NCBI GenBank assembly: GCA_945867815.1
Contig: CAMBIX010000004.1
Location: 1 to 64,000, forward strand
Reading direction: 5' to 3'
DNA from: an uncultured Veillonellaceae bacterium
GTDB lineage: Bacteria > Bacillota > Negativicutes > Veillonellales > Veillonellaceae
Length of the DNA stretch: 64,000 bases
Program-made: the position numbers and the translations under genes
The notes under the pieces: model-generated
Told to the model about the DNA's origin: nothing
The model's input: only the letters and a program-made list of their open reading frames with translations
Databases searched by the model: none
Shown here: piece after piece, positions 37,862 through 46,991 of the stretch
Numbering within the stretch: position 1 is the first letter of the stretch
How the letters are laid out: each line of letters starts with the position of its first letter

Positions 37862-38671
37862 TTATAAAATATGTTTTTCCAGCCAATGGGCTACACCATC
37901 ATCTTGATTCGAACGACACACATCATCAGCTGCCTCTTTAGCACCTTCTTCTGCATTAGCGACAGCTAGGCTATAACCGGCTGCCTCTAGCATAGATATA
38001 TCGTTATCTGAATTGCCAAAAGCCACCACTTGATTAGCCGCCAATCCTCGTTCTTTTAGTAAGGTCCTTAGACAGCCCCCTTTAGACACGCCAGGCGCAA
38101 TAATTTCTAAAAACGTAGGTTTACTCCGTACGAGCTCGACCCGGCTACCTACAATCTCTTGTAGATTAGACTTAATACCTGCCATACGCGAGGCATCGAG
38201 ACTAATAAGAAGAAGTTTATTTGGTGCTTTTCCTAGATTGTATAATTCCTCGCCTATAACAAGAGCCTTAGCCCCTGTTCCTTCTTCATACATGCGTGAT
38301 TCTGCTGTTGGTTTATCTATAAGCAGTTGATCATCTACATAAGCCTGCACATACCAATCATGCTCCTTGCAAGTGCGCAAAACCTTGTTAGCAGCTTCTA
38401 AAGGCACTAAGGTCTCTGCTATAATCTGCCCCGAAGCCACGCGCTGTACAACCCCTCCAGAAAATAGCATCATAGGGCTATCCCCTAATCCTAGTGTCCT
38501 TGCTACAGGTGCCGCTGTTTGGTACATGCGTCCTGTAGCAATTAATATCTCTATACCTTTAGCTCTTACTTGACTCATAACCTGCTTGGTATAATCCGAT
38601 ACGGTATTATCATCCCTTAACAAGGTATCATCTAAATCAATAGCAATGAGTCGAATATCTTTTTTATTCAT
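37862..38671 (-). CDS. Cof-type HAD-IIB phosphatase
   Basis: About 269 aa. HAD motif I DLDDTLLRDD (about residues 12-21), motif II ATGRMYQ (about 42-48), motif III Lys in SKGGCLRTLL (about 193-202) and motif IV FGNSDNDISML (about 215-225) with the C2B cap between. A cytosolic sugar-phosphate or cofactor phosphatase. The frame could extend three codons upstream through a TTG, but the ATG at 38671 is preferred. It is 40 bp upstream of rapZ and likely in the same transcript. Confidence 0.92.
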   Translation of the reverse strand: MNKKDIRLIAIDLDDTLLRDDNTVSDYTKQVMSQVRAKGIEILIATGRMYQTAAPVARTLGLGDSPMMLFSGGVVQRVASGQIIAETLVPLEAANKVLRTCKEHDWYVQAYVDDQLLIDKPTAESRMYEEGTGAKALVIGEELYNLGKAPNKLLLISLDASRMAGIKSNLQEIVGSRVELVRSKPTFLEIIAPGVSKGGCLRTLLKERGLAANQVVAFGNSDNDISMLEAAGYSLAVANAEEGAKEAADDVCRSNQDDGVAHWLEKHIL

Positions 38672-38725
38672 CAGCCACAACAGCCTTTCATTAATTACAA
38701 GATTAACTTTGCGCTGCCTACGCCA

Positions 38726-39445
38726 TTACAAACGACTTACCACATCCACTACATCACGATTTTTATTCATCATATTCGTATCCTGCTGCATAGCTTCTAT
38801 AGTCATCCATTTATACTTTACGCCGCCAATTATAAATGTATCTGCTTGTAAACGCTTAGGCATATCTTGTATTTGACATTGATAAAATTTATGGTCATAT
38901 CGCTTCTGCACCTTATCTTTTTCTGAAAACTTACGTTGAATAATCTCTTCTTTCAAAGAAAGAGTAAGGTGATTAATTGGTACCTCTAAGGCATTAGCTA
39001 ATACCTTTTTCAAGTATTCCTGATTGTCTGCTTCTGTTAACTTTGTAGGAAAACTAGGAAACAAATAACAGGCCCAGTCAACATCATATCGTAACAAATA
39101 ACGATGAGGATAGGTCATAAAGGTATCTTGAATGTTAATAATAGAAAATGGATGTGTTATCTCATTTAAATCTTCTATATCTCTTAATAGCAACTCACTA
39201 GAATAAGCCGCTCTTTTTGCCTGTACCATTTTCCATCTTCCATACCCAACCAGCGCAAGTCCCATACATCTCACTACGGCTGTTACCAAATCTGTATTAA
39301 GTCCCATGACACCGCCATAAGTGCCAAATCCTAAACCTATACCACTTATGACATTTACTAGTGCCTGATTGCTATCAATTCCAATATAGGACTTCTTACG
39401 CAATAATAAATTTTCTAACTTAACCGAGTCTAATAATATATTCAT
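38726..39445 (-). CDS. two-TM membrane protein with a possible NUDIX-like C-terminal domain
   Basis: 239 aa. After about 25 residues come two hydrophobic helices (about 28-48 and 52-69, rich in Gly), then a long cytosolic part. The C-terminus (FIIGGVKYKWMTIEAMQQD then NMMNKNRDVVDVV) and the central LTLSLKEEIIQRKFSEKDK resemble the SMODS-associated NUDIX domain found in some CBASS membrane effectors. This is motif recall, not a search. No cyclase, Cap2/Cap3 or other defence gene is adjacent, so if correct it is an orphan. Ribosome site AGGTAGG. 'Membrane protein of unknown function' is the safe call. Confidence 0.6.
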   Translation of the reverse strand: MNILLDSVKLENLLLRKKSYIGIDSNQALVNVISGIGLGFGTYGGVMGLNTDLVTAVVRCMGLALVGYGRWKMVQAKRAAYSSELLLRDIEDLNEITHPFSIINIQDTFMTYPHRYLLRYDVDWACYLFPSFPTKLTEADNQEYLKKVLANALEVPINHLTLSLKEEIIQRKFSEKDKVQKRYDHKFYQCQIQDMPKRLQADTFIIGGVKYKWMTIEAMQQDTNMMNKNRDVVDVVSRL

Positions 39446-39579
39446 ATTACCTACCTTTCATAGAAAAAGCAACCAAAATATATAAGCATACGCCTTCATC
39501 ATCTGCTATCTATACATTTTCTATAAAAAATAAGTAAGTCCTCGCCTTCTTTCTAATAGGAAGAATAGTATGCGAAACG

Positions 39580-39612
39580 AAAAAAAGAGAGACTCTTTCG
39601 AGTCTCTCTTAT
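39580..39612 (-). terminator. terminator of ompM
   Basis: AAGAGAGACTC-GAAA-GAGTCTCTCTT followed by a U-run on the minus strand; an 11-bp stem with a GAAA loop, about 25 bp after the ompM stop. Confidence 0.94.
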
Positions 39613-39635
39613 AAGTATTCGTCACTAATCTAAGA

Positions 39636-41165
39636 TTAGAACAATACGTTAACTTCGCCCAAGAAGTAATCGGAACGATTTGTATTTTCATTTGTACCAG
39701 CAAGAGCTACATCCTTATCAGCATATTTGCTGTCGAAGGCGTAAACAGCTTTTAAGCCTACGTTCTTCATTAATGCATACTGAGCTGTAGCTACCCAACC
39801 TTTGTAGTTAGCACCGTATGGTTGATCCCAAGTCGTATCAGCGATGAAGGCATTCTTATCTTGTTTGAAGTATTGCATCATCAAGTTGTAAGTGCCCTGT
39901 TTGGAGATATCGTAGTTGCCATAACCAGCACCAGCTACCCAAGCCTGGGAATCAGCCAAGTTGGATTTCGTCCATTCACCACCAACGAACCAACGGTTGA
40001 AGTTCCATTTTGTATTGAAACCATAAAGGTCTTTCAATTCAGCATGATTTAAACCATCACCAGATTTATAACCTTCAAATTCACTGAAGTTCGTAGTACC
40101 ATCATTTACTAAGTAATTACCCATAGCCTTACCATTTTTATTGATTTTGCCATAGAAACCACCTAAATTACCATGGTTACCTAACTTGCCATCTAACTGC
40201 AATACAGTCATAGACATGTTATCAGCTTCAGATGTGTTTTCCCAGTTCTTAGCATGATTATAAGTATAATCTTTATCTAATTCTACTTCATGCTCATTCC
40301 CATTTGTATCAGTAATTGTATAAGTACCTTTTTTGAAGTTCATGCCATCCCAAGTATTATGAGTAGCACCACTAGTCAAGTAACCATAAGCAGCACTGAA
40401 GTTTACACGATCATTACCAATGTTAGCTTTAGCACCATCGAAAGCACCATCATGAATTAAACCAGCACCAATTGTTTCAGTGAAGCGACCAACTGTTGCA
40501 TTCACATTCTTACCGAAGTTATGCGTTACATATACGCGATCGATATGTGCATTCTTATTGGAATCGCCATCATTATCACTGCTAGTATCACCAAATTCAC
40601 GGTTACCAGAGCTTAAGCGAATAACAGCTTCTGTATTCTTATTAACATTTGCATTAAACTGGATACGACCACGGAAATCGAACATATTAGCTTTGCCATT
40701 CGAAGTTACGCTACCATTGCCATCTCCGAATGGCAGAGCAGTATTACCATCGAATTGACGATTTGAAGATTTAGTAAAGCTCTGTACACGCATACGAGCA
40801 TCGCCAGTTACTTTAACGTTACCAACGCGATCTTCCAAGTTGGATACGCGAACGCCCAAGTTGTTCAATTCGCTGGAGTATTCATTAGCCAAACGGTTAA
40901 TCAAAGCCTGCTGTTCAGCATTGATACGACCTTGGTAAGCCATAGCTTTTGCAGTCATCTGAGCTACTTCAAAACGAGTGATGTCTTTCTGACCCTGGAA
41001 AGTACCATTTGGGTAACCATTGATGATGCCATCAGCGGCTAATTGTTCTACAGCCTGGTAAGCCCAGTCGTTAGGAGTTACATCGGAGAAAGGATTTGCT
41101 GCGAATGCAGTAGTTGCACCAAATACAGCAGTTGCTGCTAATACAGTTGCTAACTGTTTCTTCAT
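39636..41165 (-). CDS. ompM: OmpM-type SLH-domain outer-membrane porin
   Basis: 509 aa. A signal peptide MKKQLATVLAATAVFGATTAFA is followed by one SLH domain (about residues 25-75: NPFSDVTPNDWAYQAVEQLA ... NGYPNGTFQGQ), a short coiled-coil linker (RINAEQQALINRLANEYSSE, about 80-100) and a beta-barrel of alternating strands ending in Phe (EVNVLF). In Negativicutes OmpM trimers form pores and tether the outer membrane to polyamine-modified peptidoglycan through the SLH domain. A strong promoter and 155-nt leader suggest high expression. Gene family is certain; the paralogue number cannot be told. Confidence 0.96.
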   Translation of the reverse strand: MKKQLATVLAATAVFGATTAFAANPFSDVTPNDWAYQAVEQLAADGIINGYPNGTFQGQKDITRFEVAQMTAKAMAYQGRINAEQQALINRLANEYSSELNNLGVRVSNLEDRVGNVKVTGDARMRVQSFTKSSNRQFDGNTALPFGDGNGSVTSNGKANMFDFRGRIQFNANVNKNTEAVIRLSSGNREFGDTSSDNDGDSNKNAHIDRVYVTHNFGKNVNATVGRFTETIGAGLIHDGAFDGAKANIGNDRVNFSAAYGYLTSGATHNTWDGMNFKKGTYTITDTNGNEHEVELDKDYTYNHAKNWENTSEADNMSMTVLQLDGKLGNHGNLGGFYGKINKNGKAMGNYLVNDGTTNFSEFEGYKSGDGLNHAELKDLYGFNTKWNFNRWFVGGEWTKSNLADSQAWVAGAGYGNYDISKQGTYNLMMQYFKQDKNAFIADTTWDQPYGANYKGWVATAQYALMKNVGLKAVYAFDSKYADKDVALAGTNENTNRSDYFLGEVNVLF

Positions 41166-41325
41166 AAATTTCTACCTCTTTCTGTTAGAAACCAAAATGT
41201 GACTCAACCCGAAGGCATCCCATTTGATTCTTGTCAGAGGGTTCACACTGGAGTGTCCACGTTTCCTCACAATCTACTACCTCGTCCCGTCTTCATTTGT
41301 TCTGTCCTCATCGGAATCTACAAGT

Positions 41326-41354
41326 ATGATACCACGGGTCAAAATAAATTTCAA
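41326..41354 (-). promoter_or_regulatory. promoter of ompM
   Basis: -35 TTGAAA (41349-41354), 17-bp spacer, -10 TATCAT (41326-41331) on the minus strand, giving a 5' UTR of about 155 nt with a small ACACT/AGTGT hairpin near 41245-41260. Confidence 0.7.
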
Positions 41355-41602
41355 AGGTTTTTAATGAATGATAATGAAATTCAATTTCTTGTATTTTTAT
41401 AATTTGGCCTCTAGTAAGTCGATTTAATCCCTTACATATGGGGGCTCTATCTATATTGATTTTTATAGATTTACTTTTATGTTTTACACGCAATGCATAA
41501 AATATTTTATGCGTTTTCTTCCTCTTTTATGATTTTTTTTACTCCTTTTTATAAGATTTTAACTTATTTTCATATTTTATTTCAAAAGAAGAAATAGAGG
41601 TG
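41355..41602. other. AT-rich upstream region of ompM
   Basis: About 250 bp, strongly AT-rich with many T and A runs. It could include an UP-element-like region for ompM. No ORF or repeat is recognised. Confidence 0.5.
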
Positions 41603-41650
41603 ATAAAAAGAAAAAGAGGACGGGTGCAACCGTCCTCTTTTTCTTTTTAT
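41603..41650. terminator. bidirectional terminator-like palindrome
   Basis: A perfect 21-bp inverted repeat (41603-41623 / 41630-41650) with a 6-nt loop; core AGAGGACGG. It lies 175 bp downstream of the DUF3298 gene, before the ompM upstream region. Confidence 0.88.
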
Positions 41651-41824
41651 CTTTTTACTTCTTATACTATTAGATTATTCGAGCTAAATGGCTCTATGTG
41701 TAATTAAATTATAGCTTCATCCTACTTTTTCGTCAATATATTTCTGTTATACCAATAAGACATATATAGACCCTCATTATGCTAATTTTGTTCCCATCAA
41801 TTCTTTTTTATCCCATAGCTAACT

Positions 41825-42496
41825 CTATTTATTCAATCGGTTAAAGTAATCGATAGCCTGTGGCGTTAACTGAATCTTAACCGCTCCATCAGAGAAAGGT
41901 CCTAGCTGGTAAGGCTGATAAATTAAATAAATATAACCGCCACCAGTTAGAAAATAGCTGCCACTAATATAGGGCACGCTATTCCATGTATTATTTAAAT
42001 ACACTTCCTTACTAAGGCTGCCATTAAACATTTTTAATAAGCCTGATTGTAACCCTGTAGTCAACTGCTTTTCATTTTGAATATGCACAAAATTAGATAA
42101 AGGTAGGCGTTTACCTGTCTTCACATCATAAACAAGCCCATATTGATCATAAGAGCCGTGAGCCGCTCCATAATTATAGTAATAATTAGTTAATATAATC
42201 GATAGATAATTTGACCCATTGTATTTAATGTTATAACTTTCACTTACCTGGTAAACTTTCTGATTATAGTAGGCATCCTTAGCGGCCTGCACATAAGAGG
42301 CTATATCACTATTAATGGCCTGCTGCGCCTGTGGATTAGACACATAAACCAAAGGATAACTGAGCTTCATGTTTACATCTGACTGTTGGCCCTGTTGTAT
42401 ATAAGCGCCACCAGCCGCCCCGACTAAGGAAGTAGATAAGCCTAGCACGGCAGCTAATACACATACCTTAGACCAATATTTTTTTATCTTCATCAT
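41825..42496 (-). CDS. exported DUF3298/DUF4163-type protein (RsiV-like fold)
   Basis: 223 aa. Signal peptide (MKIKKYWSKVCVLAAVLGLSTSLVGAAG), then a DUF4163-like part (VNMKLSYPLVYVSNPQAQQAI) and a C-terminal DUF3298 domain with AAHGSYDQYGLVYDVKTG (about residues 110-127) and YQLGPFSDGAVKIQL (about 196-210). The fold is shared with the anti-sigma factor RsiV and with exported proteins that may bind cell-wall polymers or lysozyme. No membrane helix remains after cleavage, so it is likely periplasmic. Ribosome site AAAGGAGG; either of two adjacent ATGs could start it. Role unknown. Confidence 0.82.
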   Translation of the reverse strand: MMKIKKYWSKVCVLAAVLGLSTSLVGAAGGAYIQQGQQSDVNMKLSYPLVYVSNPQAQQAINSDIASYVQAAKDAYYNQKVYQVSESYNIKYNGSNYLSIILTNYYYNYGAAHGSYDQYGLVYDVKTGKRLPLSNFVHIQNEKQLTTGLQSGLLKMFNGSLSKEVYLNNTWNSVPYISGSYFLTGGGYIYLIYQPYQLGPFSDGAVKIQLTPQAIDYFNRLNK

Positions 42497-42610
42497 ACTA
42501 AACCTCCTTTAAGGATGTGAATATTCTCTTGCCATACGCTTTAATACTTTAGGCAAGGATTCTAACTATCCATCAAATGACTCAACTCAACCAAATCATA
42601 TACAATCTCT

Positions 42611-43414
42611 CTAACTTTCTAAAAAGCCTTCCATATAACGAACGGCCCGCAGGTCAATACCACCTAAACCTTCCAGGGGATGAAGCATATGTAAAAGAAC
42701 CTTATGTCTCTTCACAAAATCCATCATTGCCTTCCAACGAGTCGTCCCACCAGGTACTTGGCAATAGCCTTTCCTAGCCTCATCCATAAGCCAATCTAGG
42801 TTCATTTCTTCTCGAAAATAGCTATGTACAAAAATTAATAAATCCAAAATATAAGGCTTAATACGACTCGTATAGGGCGCCATCTCCCAATCAATAAAAG
42901 CAACCTGCCCCTCTTCTCTATCAAAAACAATATCTCTCAGAGCAGGCCGCCCATGATAAAAACCGTACTCATGCAGGGTACTTAAGCCTTGGCCGGCTAG
43001 ATAAAAGCCATTTCTAAGCGTTGCTTGAGCAATCGTACTATGAGGCTGCAAAGTTTCTTTTAAGCACTCTTGCAAGTTCTTACCTACGGCGGGCATAACA
43101 AAATAAGCGTCTGTCCCCCGTATTAAGGGTGGTGCCAAATTCAATTGTTGTGATACAGCATACAAATGAACAAATTCTCTATAGTAGGATAAGTCAGCCT
43201 GCTTACGCCAAAAGGTCTTACGGCTATTGGCTAAGTGACGTTTTACATAATAGGTCTGTCCTTCATAAATAAAAGAAAAAACACGCTTTTTCTCTTTAGC
43301 CAAGGCCTTATCTATAGCCTCTTGGAAGTCCCTATTATATATACTATTATATGTTTTACCTTTAATCTCCTTTTGAAGGCCTCTAGCAGTCAAGCGATTC
43401 ATCTCTTTTCTCAT
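42611..43414 (-). CDS. Kdo/LPS-kinase-like small protein kinase fold
   Basis: 267 aa. Kinase-like features: YYVKRHL with a candidate ATP-binding Lys (about residue 58), catalytic-loop HGRPALRDIVFD (about 154-165; HGxxxxxD form) and metal-binding FIDWE (about 173-177). This pattern is that of the Kdo kinase/InaA/WaaP group that phosphorylates LPS core sugars, fitting an LPS-making Negativicute. Spacing between motifs is compact, as in that family. No LPS glycosyltransferases are adjacent. RIO-type or aminoglycoside-phosphotransferase-like kinases are alternatives. Confidence 0.75.
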   Translation of the reverse strand: MRKEMNRLTARGLQKEIKGKTYNSIYNRDFQEAIDKALAKEKKRVFSFIYEGQTYYVKRHLANSRKTFWRKQADLSYYREFVHLYAVSQQLNLAPPLIRGTDAYFVMPAVGKNLQECLKETLQPHSTIAQATLRNGFYLAGQGLSTLHEYGFYHGRPALRDIVFDREEGQVAFIDWEMAPYTSRIKPYILDLLIFVHSYFREEMNLDWLMDEARKGYCQVPGGTTRWKAMMDFVKRHKVLLHMLHPLEGLGGIDLRAVRYMEGFLES

Positions 43415-43670
43415 CTTTTTTACCTACTACTCATTAAACTAATCCTTTTTCTTATAAAACAAGACTTACAAAGAAATCTTTTATATTACTCAAAAAACAG
43501 GCTTAGTCCTTACTCATAACTAAAGCCTCTCGTTAATTACTAGCACTTCTAATCAATCAATAGCACGTATCAATAATTGTTAAAATATCTCAGCGCCTCT
43601 ATTACCTTCTCACCAATTACAATCGACTACACGCAAATTGTCTTAACCTATAAACTAACAAAGAAAGATG
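43415..43670. other. intergenic region
   Basis: The upstream region of the kinase-like gene, AT-rich, with no motif or gene I can support. The purD terminator follows at 43675. Confidence 0.5.
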
Positions 43671-43674
43671 AAGA

Positions 43675-43713
43675 TAAAAGGAAAGAGGACGGATAACTTA
43701 CCGTCCTCTTTAT
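43675..43713 (-). terminator. terminator of the purH-purD transcript
   Basis: AAAGAGGACGG (43682-43692) pairs with CCGTCCTCTTT (43701-43711), followed on the minus strand by U-rich sequence. The stem shares AAGAGGACGG with the terminator-like palindrome at 41603-41650. Confidence 0.88.
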
Positions 43714-43797
43714 AGCAGTAGAAGTCTTACCTTCATCCTAATCGTATTATTAGTGTACCCATCAGAGCCCATAAAGTCAAGGTCACATAATTTTTAT

Positions 43798-45075
43798 TTA
43801 TAGCTTATGCTTAAAGGCCTTTTGCCCAATATCCTTGCGATACTGCTGGCCGTCAAAATGAATCTTGTCCACACAAGCATAAGCCTTGTCTAGGGCTGTT
43901 TGCAAATCATCTGCTACCGCCGTTACCCCTAATACACGGCCGCCGTTGGTTACATAATGACCATCCACTTTTTTAGTGCCAGAATGGAATAAATACACTT
44001 GGTCTAATCCTTGCACATCCTCTAGGCCATTAATTACATCCCCCTTATGAGAAGAGGCAGGATAGCCCTTAGAAGCTAACATAACACAGACCGCACTCTT
44101 ATCTGACCAAGTAACCGCTTGTGCCTTTAACTGGCCCCTTGCGCAATCCATCATAACCTGCCCTAAATCCCCCGTAAAGAGAGGCAAAACGACCTGCGTT
44201 TCTGGATCACCAAAACGCGCATTAAACTCAACAACTTTTGGCCCTTCCTTAGTAATCATAAGACCTGCATAGAGACAGCCTACATAAGGGTGCCCTTCCT
44301 TAGCCATAGCATCGACTACCGGCTGAAGAATGGTCTTTATAGCTACTTGACGAAAGTCATCGGTTAATACAGGTGCTGGTGCATAAGTACCCATACCGCC
44401 TGTATTAGGTCCCTTATCTCCATCAAAGATACGTTTATGATCTTGCGATGCAATCATAGGCACGACGGTCTTGCCATCAACAAAGGCCAAGAGAGACGCT
44501 TCTTCCCCCTCCATAAACTCTTCAATGACAACCAAATGGCCGGCCTGACCAAAGGCATTGCCAGACAACATATCTTCAATCGCTATCTCTGCTTCTTGTC
44601 GCGTCTGAGCCACTACAACACCCTTGCCGGCTGCCAGGCCATCCGCCTTAATTACAACAGGTAATCCTAGGGACTGAGCAAAAGTTTTAGCTGGTTCTAC
44701 TTCAGAAAAGGAGGCATACTTAGCTGTCGGTATATTATACTTCATCATTAAGTTCTTAGCAAAAACCTTGGAACCTTCTAATTGAGCCGCCGCCTTAGAA
44801 GGACCAAAGACAGCAAAGCCAGCTGCCCTAAGACGGTCAGCTAACCCATCTACGAGAGGTGCTTCCGGTCCAACCACAACAAGGTCAACAACTTGAGCCT
44901 TTAAATAAGCGATTAGAGCCTCTGTATCCTTCCAGTTGATGTTCTTACAAGTAGCCACATCTTCCATAGCCTGACTACCTGGTATGGCATACACCTTATC
45001 GACACTATCACTAAAGGATAGGCACCAAGCCAGCGTATGTTCTCGGCCACCACCACCAATTACGCACACATTCAT
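43798..45075 (-). CDS. purD: phosphoribosylamine-glycine ligase
   Basis: 425 aa, full length. It starts MNVCVIGGGGREHTLAWCLS, has the ATP-grasp segment GLPVVIKADGLAAGKGVVVA (about residues 134-153) and DHKRIFDGDKGPNTGGMG (about 215-232), and the metal/ATP segment VVEFNARFGDPETQVVLP (about 277-294). It makes GAR from phosphoribosylamine, glycine and ATP, step 2 of purine synthesis. Last gene of this block, 12 bp after purH. Confidence 0.97.
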   Translation of the reverse strand: MNVCVIGGGGREHTLAWCLSFSDSVDKVYAIPGSQAMEDVATCKNINWKDTEALIAYLKAQVVDLVVVGPEAPLVDGLADRLRAAGFAVFGPSKAAAQLEGSKVFAKNLMMKYNIPTAKYASFSEVEPAKTFAQSLGLPVVIKADGLAAGKGVVVAQTRQEAEIAIEDMLSGNAFGQAGHLVVIEEFMEGEEASLLAFVDGKTVVPMIASQDHKRIFDGDKGPNTGGMGTYAPAPVLTDDFRQVAIKTILQPVVDAMAKEGHPYVGCLYAGLMITKEGPKVVEFNARFGDPETQVVLPLFTGDLGQVMMDCARGQLKAQAVTWSDKSAVCVMLASKGYPASSHKGDVINGLEDVQGLDQVYLFHSGTKKVDGHYVTNGGRVLGVTAVADDLQTALDKAYACVDKIHFDGQQYRKDIGQKAFKHKL

Positions 45076-45087
45076 AGGAAACTCCTT

Positions 45088-46617
45088 TTAATGTTTAAAA
45101 TGACGAATGCCTGTAAATACCATAGGAATACCAGCCGCATCAGCTGCATCAATAGATTCCTGATCCCGAATGGATCCACCAGGCTGAATAATAGCACCAA
45201 TACCATGTTTAGCGGCTTCAGCTACGGTATCACCAAAGGGGAAGAACGCATCGGATGCCAACACGGCGCCTTGTGCCTTATCACCGGCTTCCTCTAAGGC
45301 AATTTTAGCTGAACCGACACGGTTCATCTGGCCCGCACCAACACCTAAGGTTTGATCCTTCGATGTAACTAAAATGGCGTTAGATTTTACATGTTTGACT
45401 AGTTTCCAAGCAAATTGTAAGGCGTCCCATTGGTCTTTCGTCGGCTGAGTCTTAGTGACTACCTTATAATCAGCTACCTCTTCTTGTAAGTCATCTTCTG
45501 TTTGTACAAGTAAGCCACCAGATACCTTTTTCACTACTAATTGACCAGCCACAGGCTGCTTTAAGGTAATAAGACGAATATTCTTCTTGCCTTCCAAGAT
45601 AGATAAGGCTTCATCGGTAAACGCTGGCGCCATAATGACTTCTAGGAAAATCTGACTCATTTCCTTTGCCGTTGCCGCATCAACTGGACGATTTAGAGCG
45701 ACAATGCCACCAAAAGCCGATACAGAATCAGCCTCATAGGCTTTTACATAAGCTTCATGCAAGTCCTTACCTACAGCTGCCCCACAAGGATTGGTATGTT
45801 TAATGATGCAGGCTGCAGGCTGAGTAAATTCCCATACCATATTCCAAGCTGCTTCCATGTCTACAATATTGTTATAGGATAATTCTTTGCCATGTAATTG
45901 CTTCAAGGCACCCATGCCTTCATTTTTACCAATTTCCTTATAAAAAGCGGCCTGCTGATGAGGATTTTCCCCATAGCGTAAATCACTTACCTTTTCATAA
46001 GCCTGTAAATACGTCGGAGGGAATGGTGTCGTATCAATTTGCTGGCTTAAATAATTAGCAATGGCTGTATCATAAGCCGCTGTATGGGCAAAGGCTTCCC
46101 GTGCTAGTTCAAAACGATAGGCCTGACCTAAATCACCCTCTTTAGTTAGCTTATCTATAACTTCGGCATAGCGTTTGGGATTTACCACAATACCTACATA
46201 GGCATTATTCTTAGCGGCAGACCGTACCATCGTAGGTCCCCCAATATCTATATTCTCAATCGCTTCTGCTAGTCTTACATCTGGCTTAGCAATGGTTTGA
46301 CGGAAGGGATATAGGTTAACAACAACTAGATCAATCGGTTGAATCCCATACTCTTTCATAGCTGCTTGATGGTCTTCCTTGTCACGAATGGCCAAAATAC
46401 CACCATGAACCATAGGATGCAAGGTCTTTACACGACCATCCATCATTTCAGGGAACTTCGTCAATTCTTCTACCTTGTGCACATCCACTTGGGCTTCTTC
46501 CAAGGTACGAAAGGTGCCGCCTGTGGAATAAATGGTAACCCCTAATTCCCGTAGGGCCTTAGCAAATTCTACAATCCCCGTTTTATCCGATACACTGAGT
46601 AATGCATTTTTTATCAT
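45088..46617 (-). CDS. purH: bifunctional AICAR transformylase/IMP cyclohydrolase
   Basis: 509 aa. The N-terminal MGS-like IMP cyclohydrolase domain (ALLSVSDKTGIVEFAKAL, IYSTGGTFRTLEEA, DGRVKTLHP) is followed by the AICAR transformylase domain (about residues 200-509) with the KHTNPCGAAVG loop (about 264-274) and FFPFGDTV. It performs the last two steps to IMP using 10-formyl-THF. The preceding gap of 374 bp to purN holds a pair of direct repeats and may carry its own promoter. Confidence 0.97.
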   Translation of the reverse strand: MIKNALLSVSDKTGIVEFAKALRELGVTIYSTGGTFRTLEEAQVDVHKVEELTKFPEMMDGRVKTLHPMVHGGILAIRDKEDHQAAMKEYGIQPIDLVVVNLYPFRQTIAKPDVRLAEAIENIDIGGPTMVRSAAKNNAYVGIVVNPKRYAEVIDKLTKEGDLGQAYRFELAREAFAHTAAYDTAIANYLSQQIDTTPFPPTYLQAYEKVSDLRYGENPHQQAAFYKEIGKNEGMGALKQLHGKELSYNNIVDMEAAWNMVWEFTQPAACIIKHTNPCGAAVGKDLHEAYVKAYEADSVSAFGGIVALNRPVDAATAKEMSQIFLEVIMAPAFTDEALSILEGKKNIRLITLKQPVAGQLVVKKVSGGLLVQTEDDLQEEVADYKVVTKTQPTKDQWDALQFAWKLVKHVKSNAILVTSKDQTLGVGAGQMNRVGSAKIALEEAGDKAQGAVLASDAFFPFGDTVAEAAKHGIGAIIQPGGSIRDQESIDAADAAGIPMVFTGIRHFKH

Positions 46618-46991
46618 TTTCTGCTCCTATATAATATATACTATTATATACACTTAATTATAAGTCATATAGCCCTATAATCGTCTCTGCCACTATTGAC
46701 TACCAATCTGTCTACTAACTATTTCATTTTATCCATAAGCCTTCATCTTAGCTGTCTCTTTTACCAGAGTAGACATAGCAATCCACCATTCTCATGTAGA
46801 GTATATTAAATACCCCTATTCACTCTTGTAGCTGGGCATAACACAGATTATCTTTATCAAACAAAAATAGAAATGAGATTTATGAATTGGCAAACTTATA
46901 GCTAGGCATAACGCAGATTATCTTTATCAGCTTCTTATAAAATTGTAATCTAATATCTATAAGCAACTCAAAGATTTACCTGTACAATATG
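46618..46991. other. purN-purH intergenic region
   Basis: 374 bp, unusually long inside an otherwise tight pur cluster. It holds the 31-bp direct repeats (listed separately) and an AT-rich stretch before purH. No ORF with a convincing ribosome site. Confidence 0.6.
46829..46929 (-). repeat. 31-bp direct repeats, 70 bp apart, upstream of purH
   Basis: Copies at 46829-46859 and 46899-46929 differ at only two positions. The minus-strand core is TGATAAAGATAATCTG followed by YGTTATGCC. Conservation of long, spaced repeats between two operon genes suggests regulator sites or a local duplication of about 70 bp. Confidence 0.8.

Noticed and set aside
38726-39445. Complete CBASS operon
   Set aside because: Only a possible effector is present; no cyclase, Cap2 or Cap3 genes flank it.
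39521-39703. 60-aa minus-strand ORF at the ompM end
   Set aside because: It overlaps the ompM C-terminus and its terminator in another frame; a shadow.
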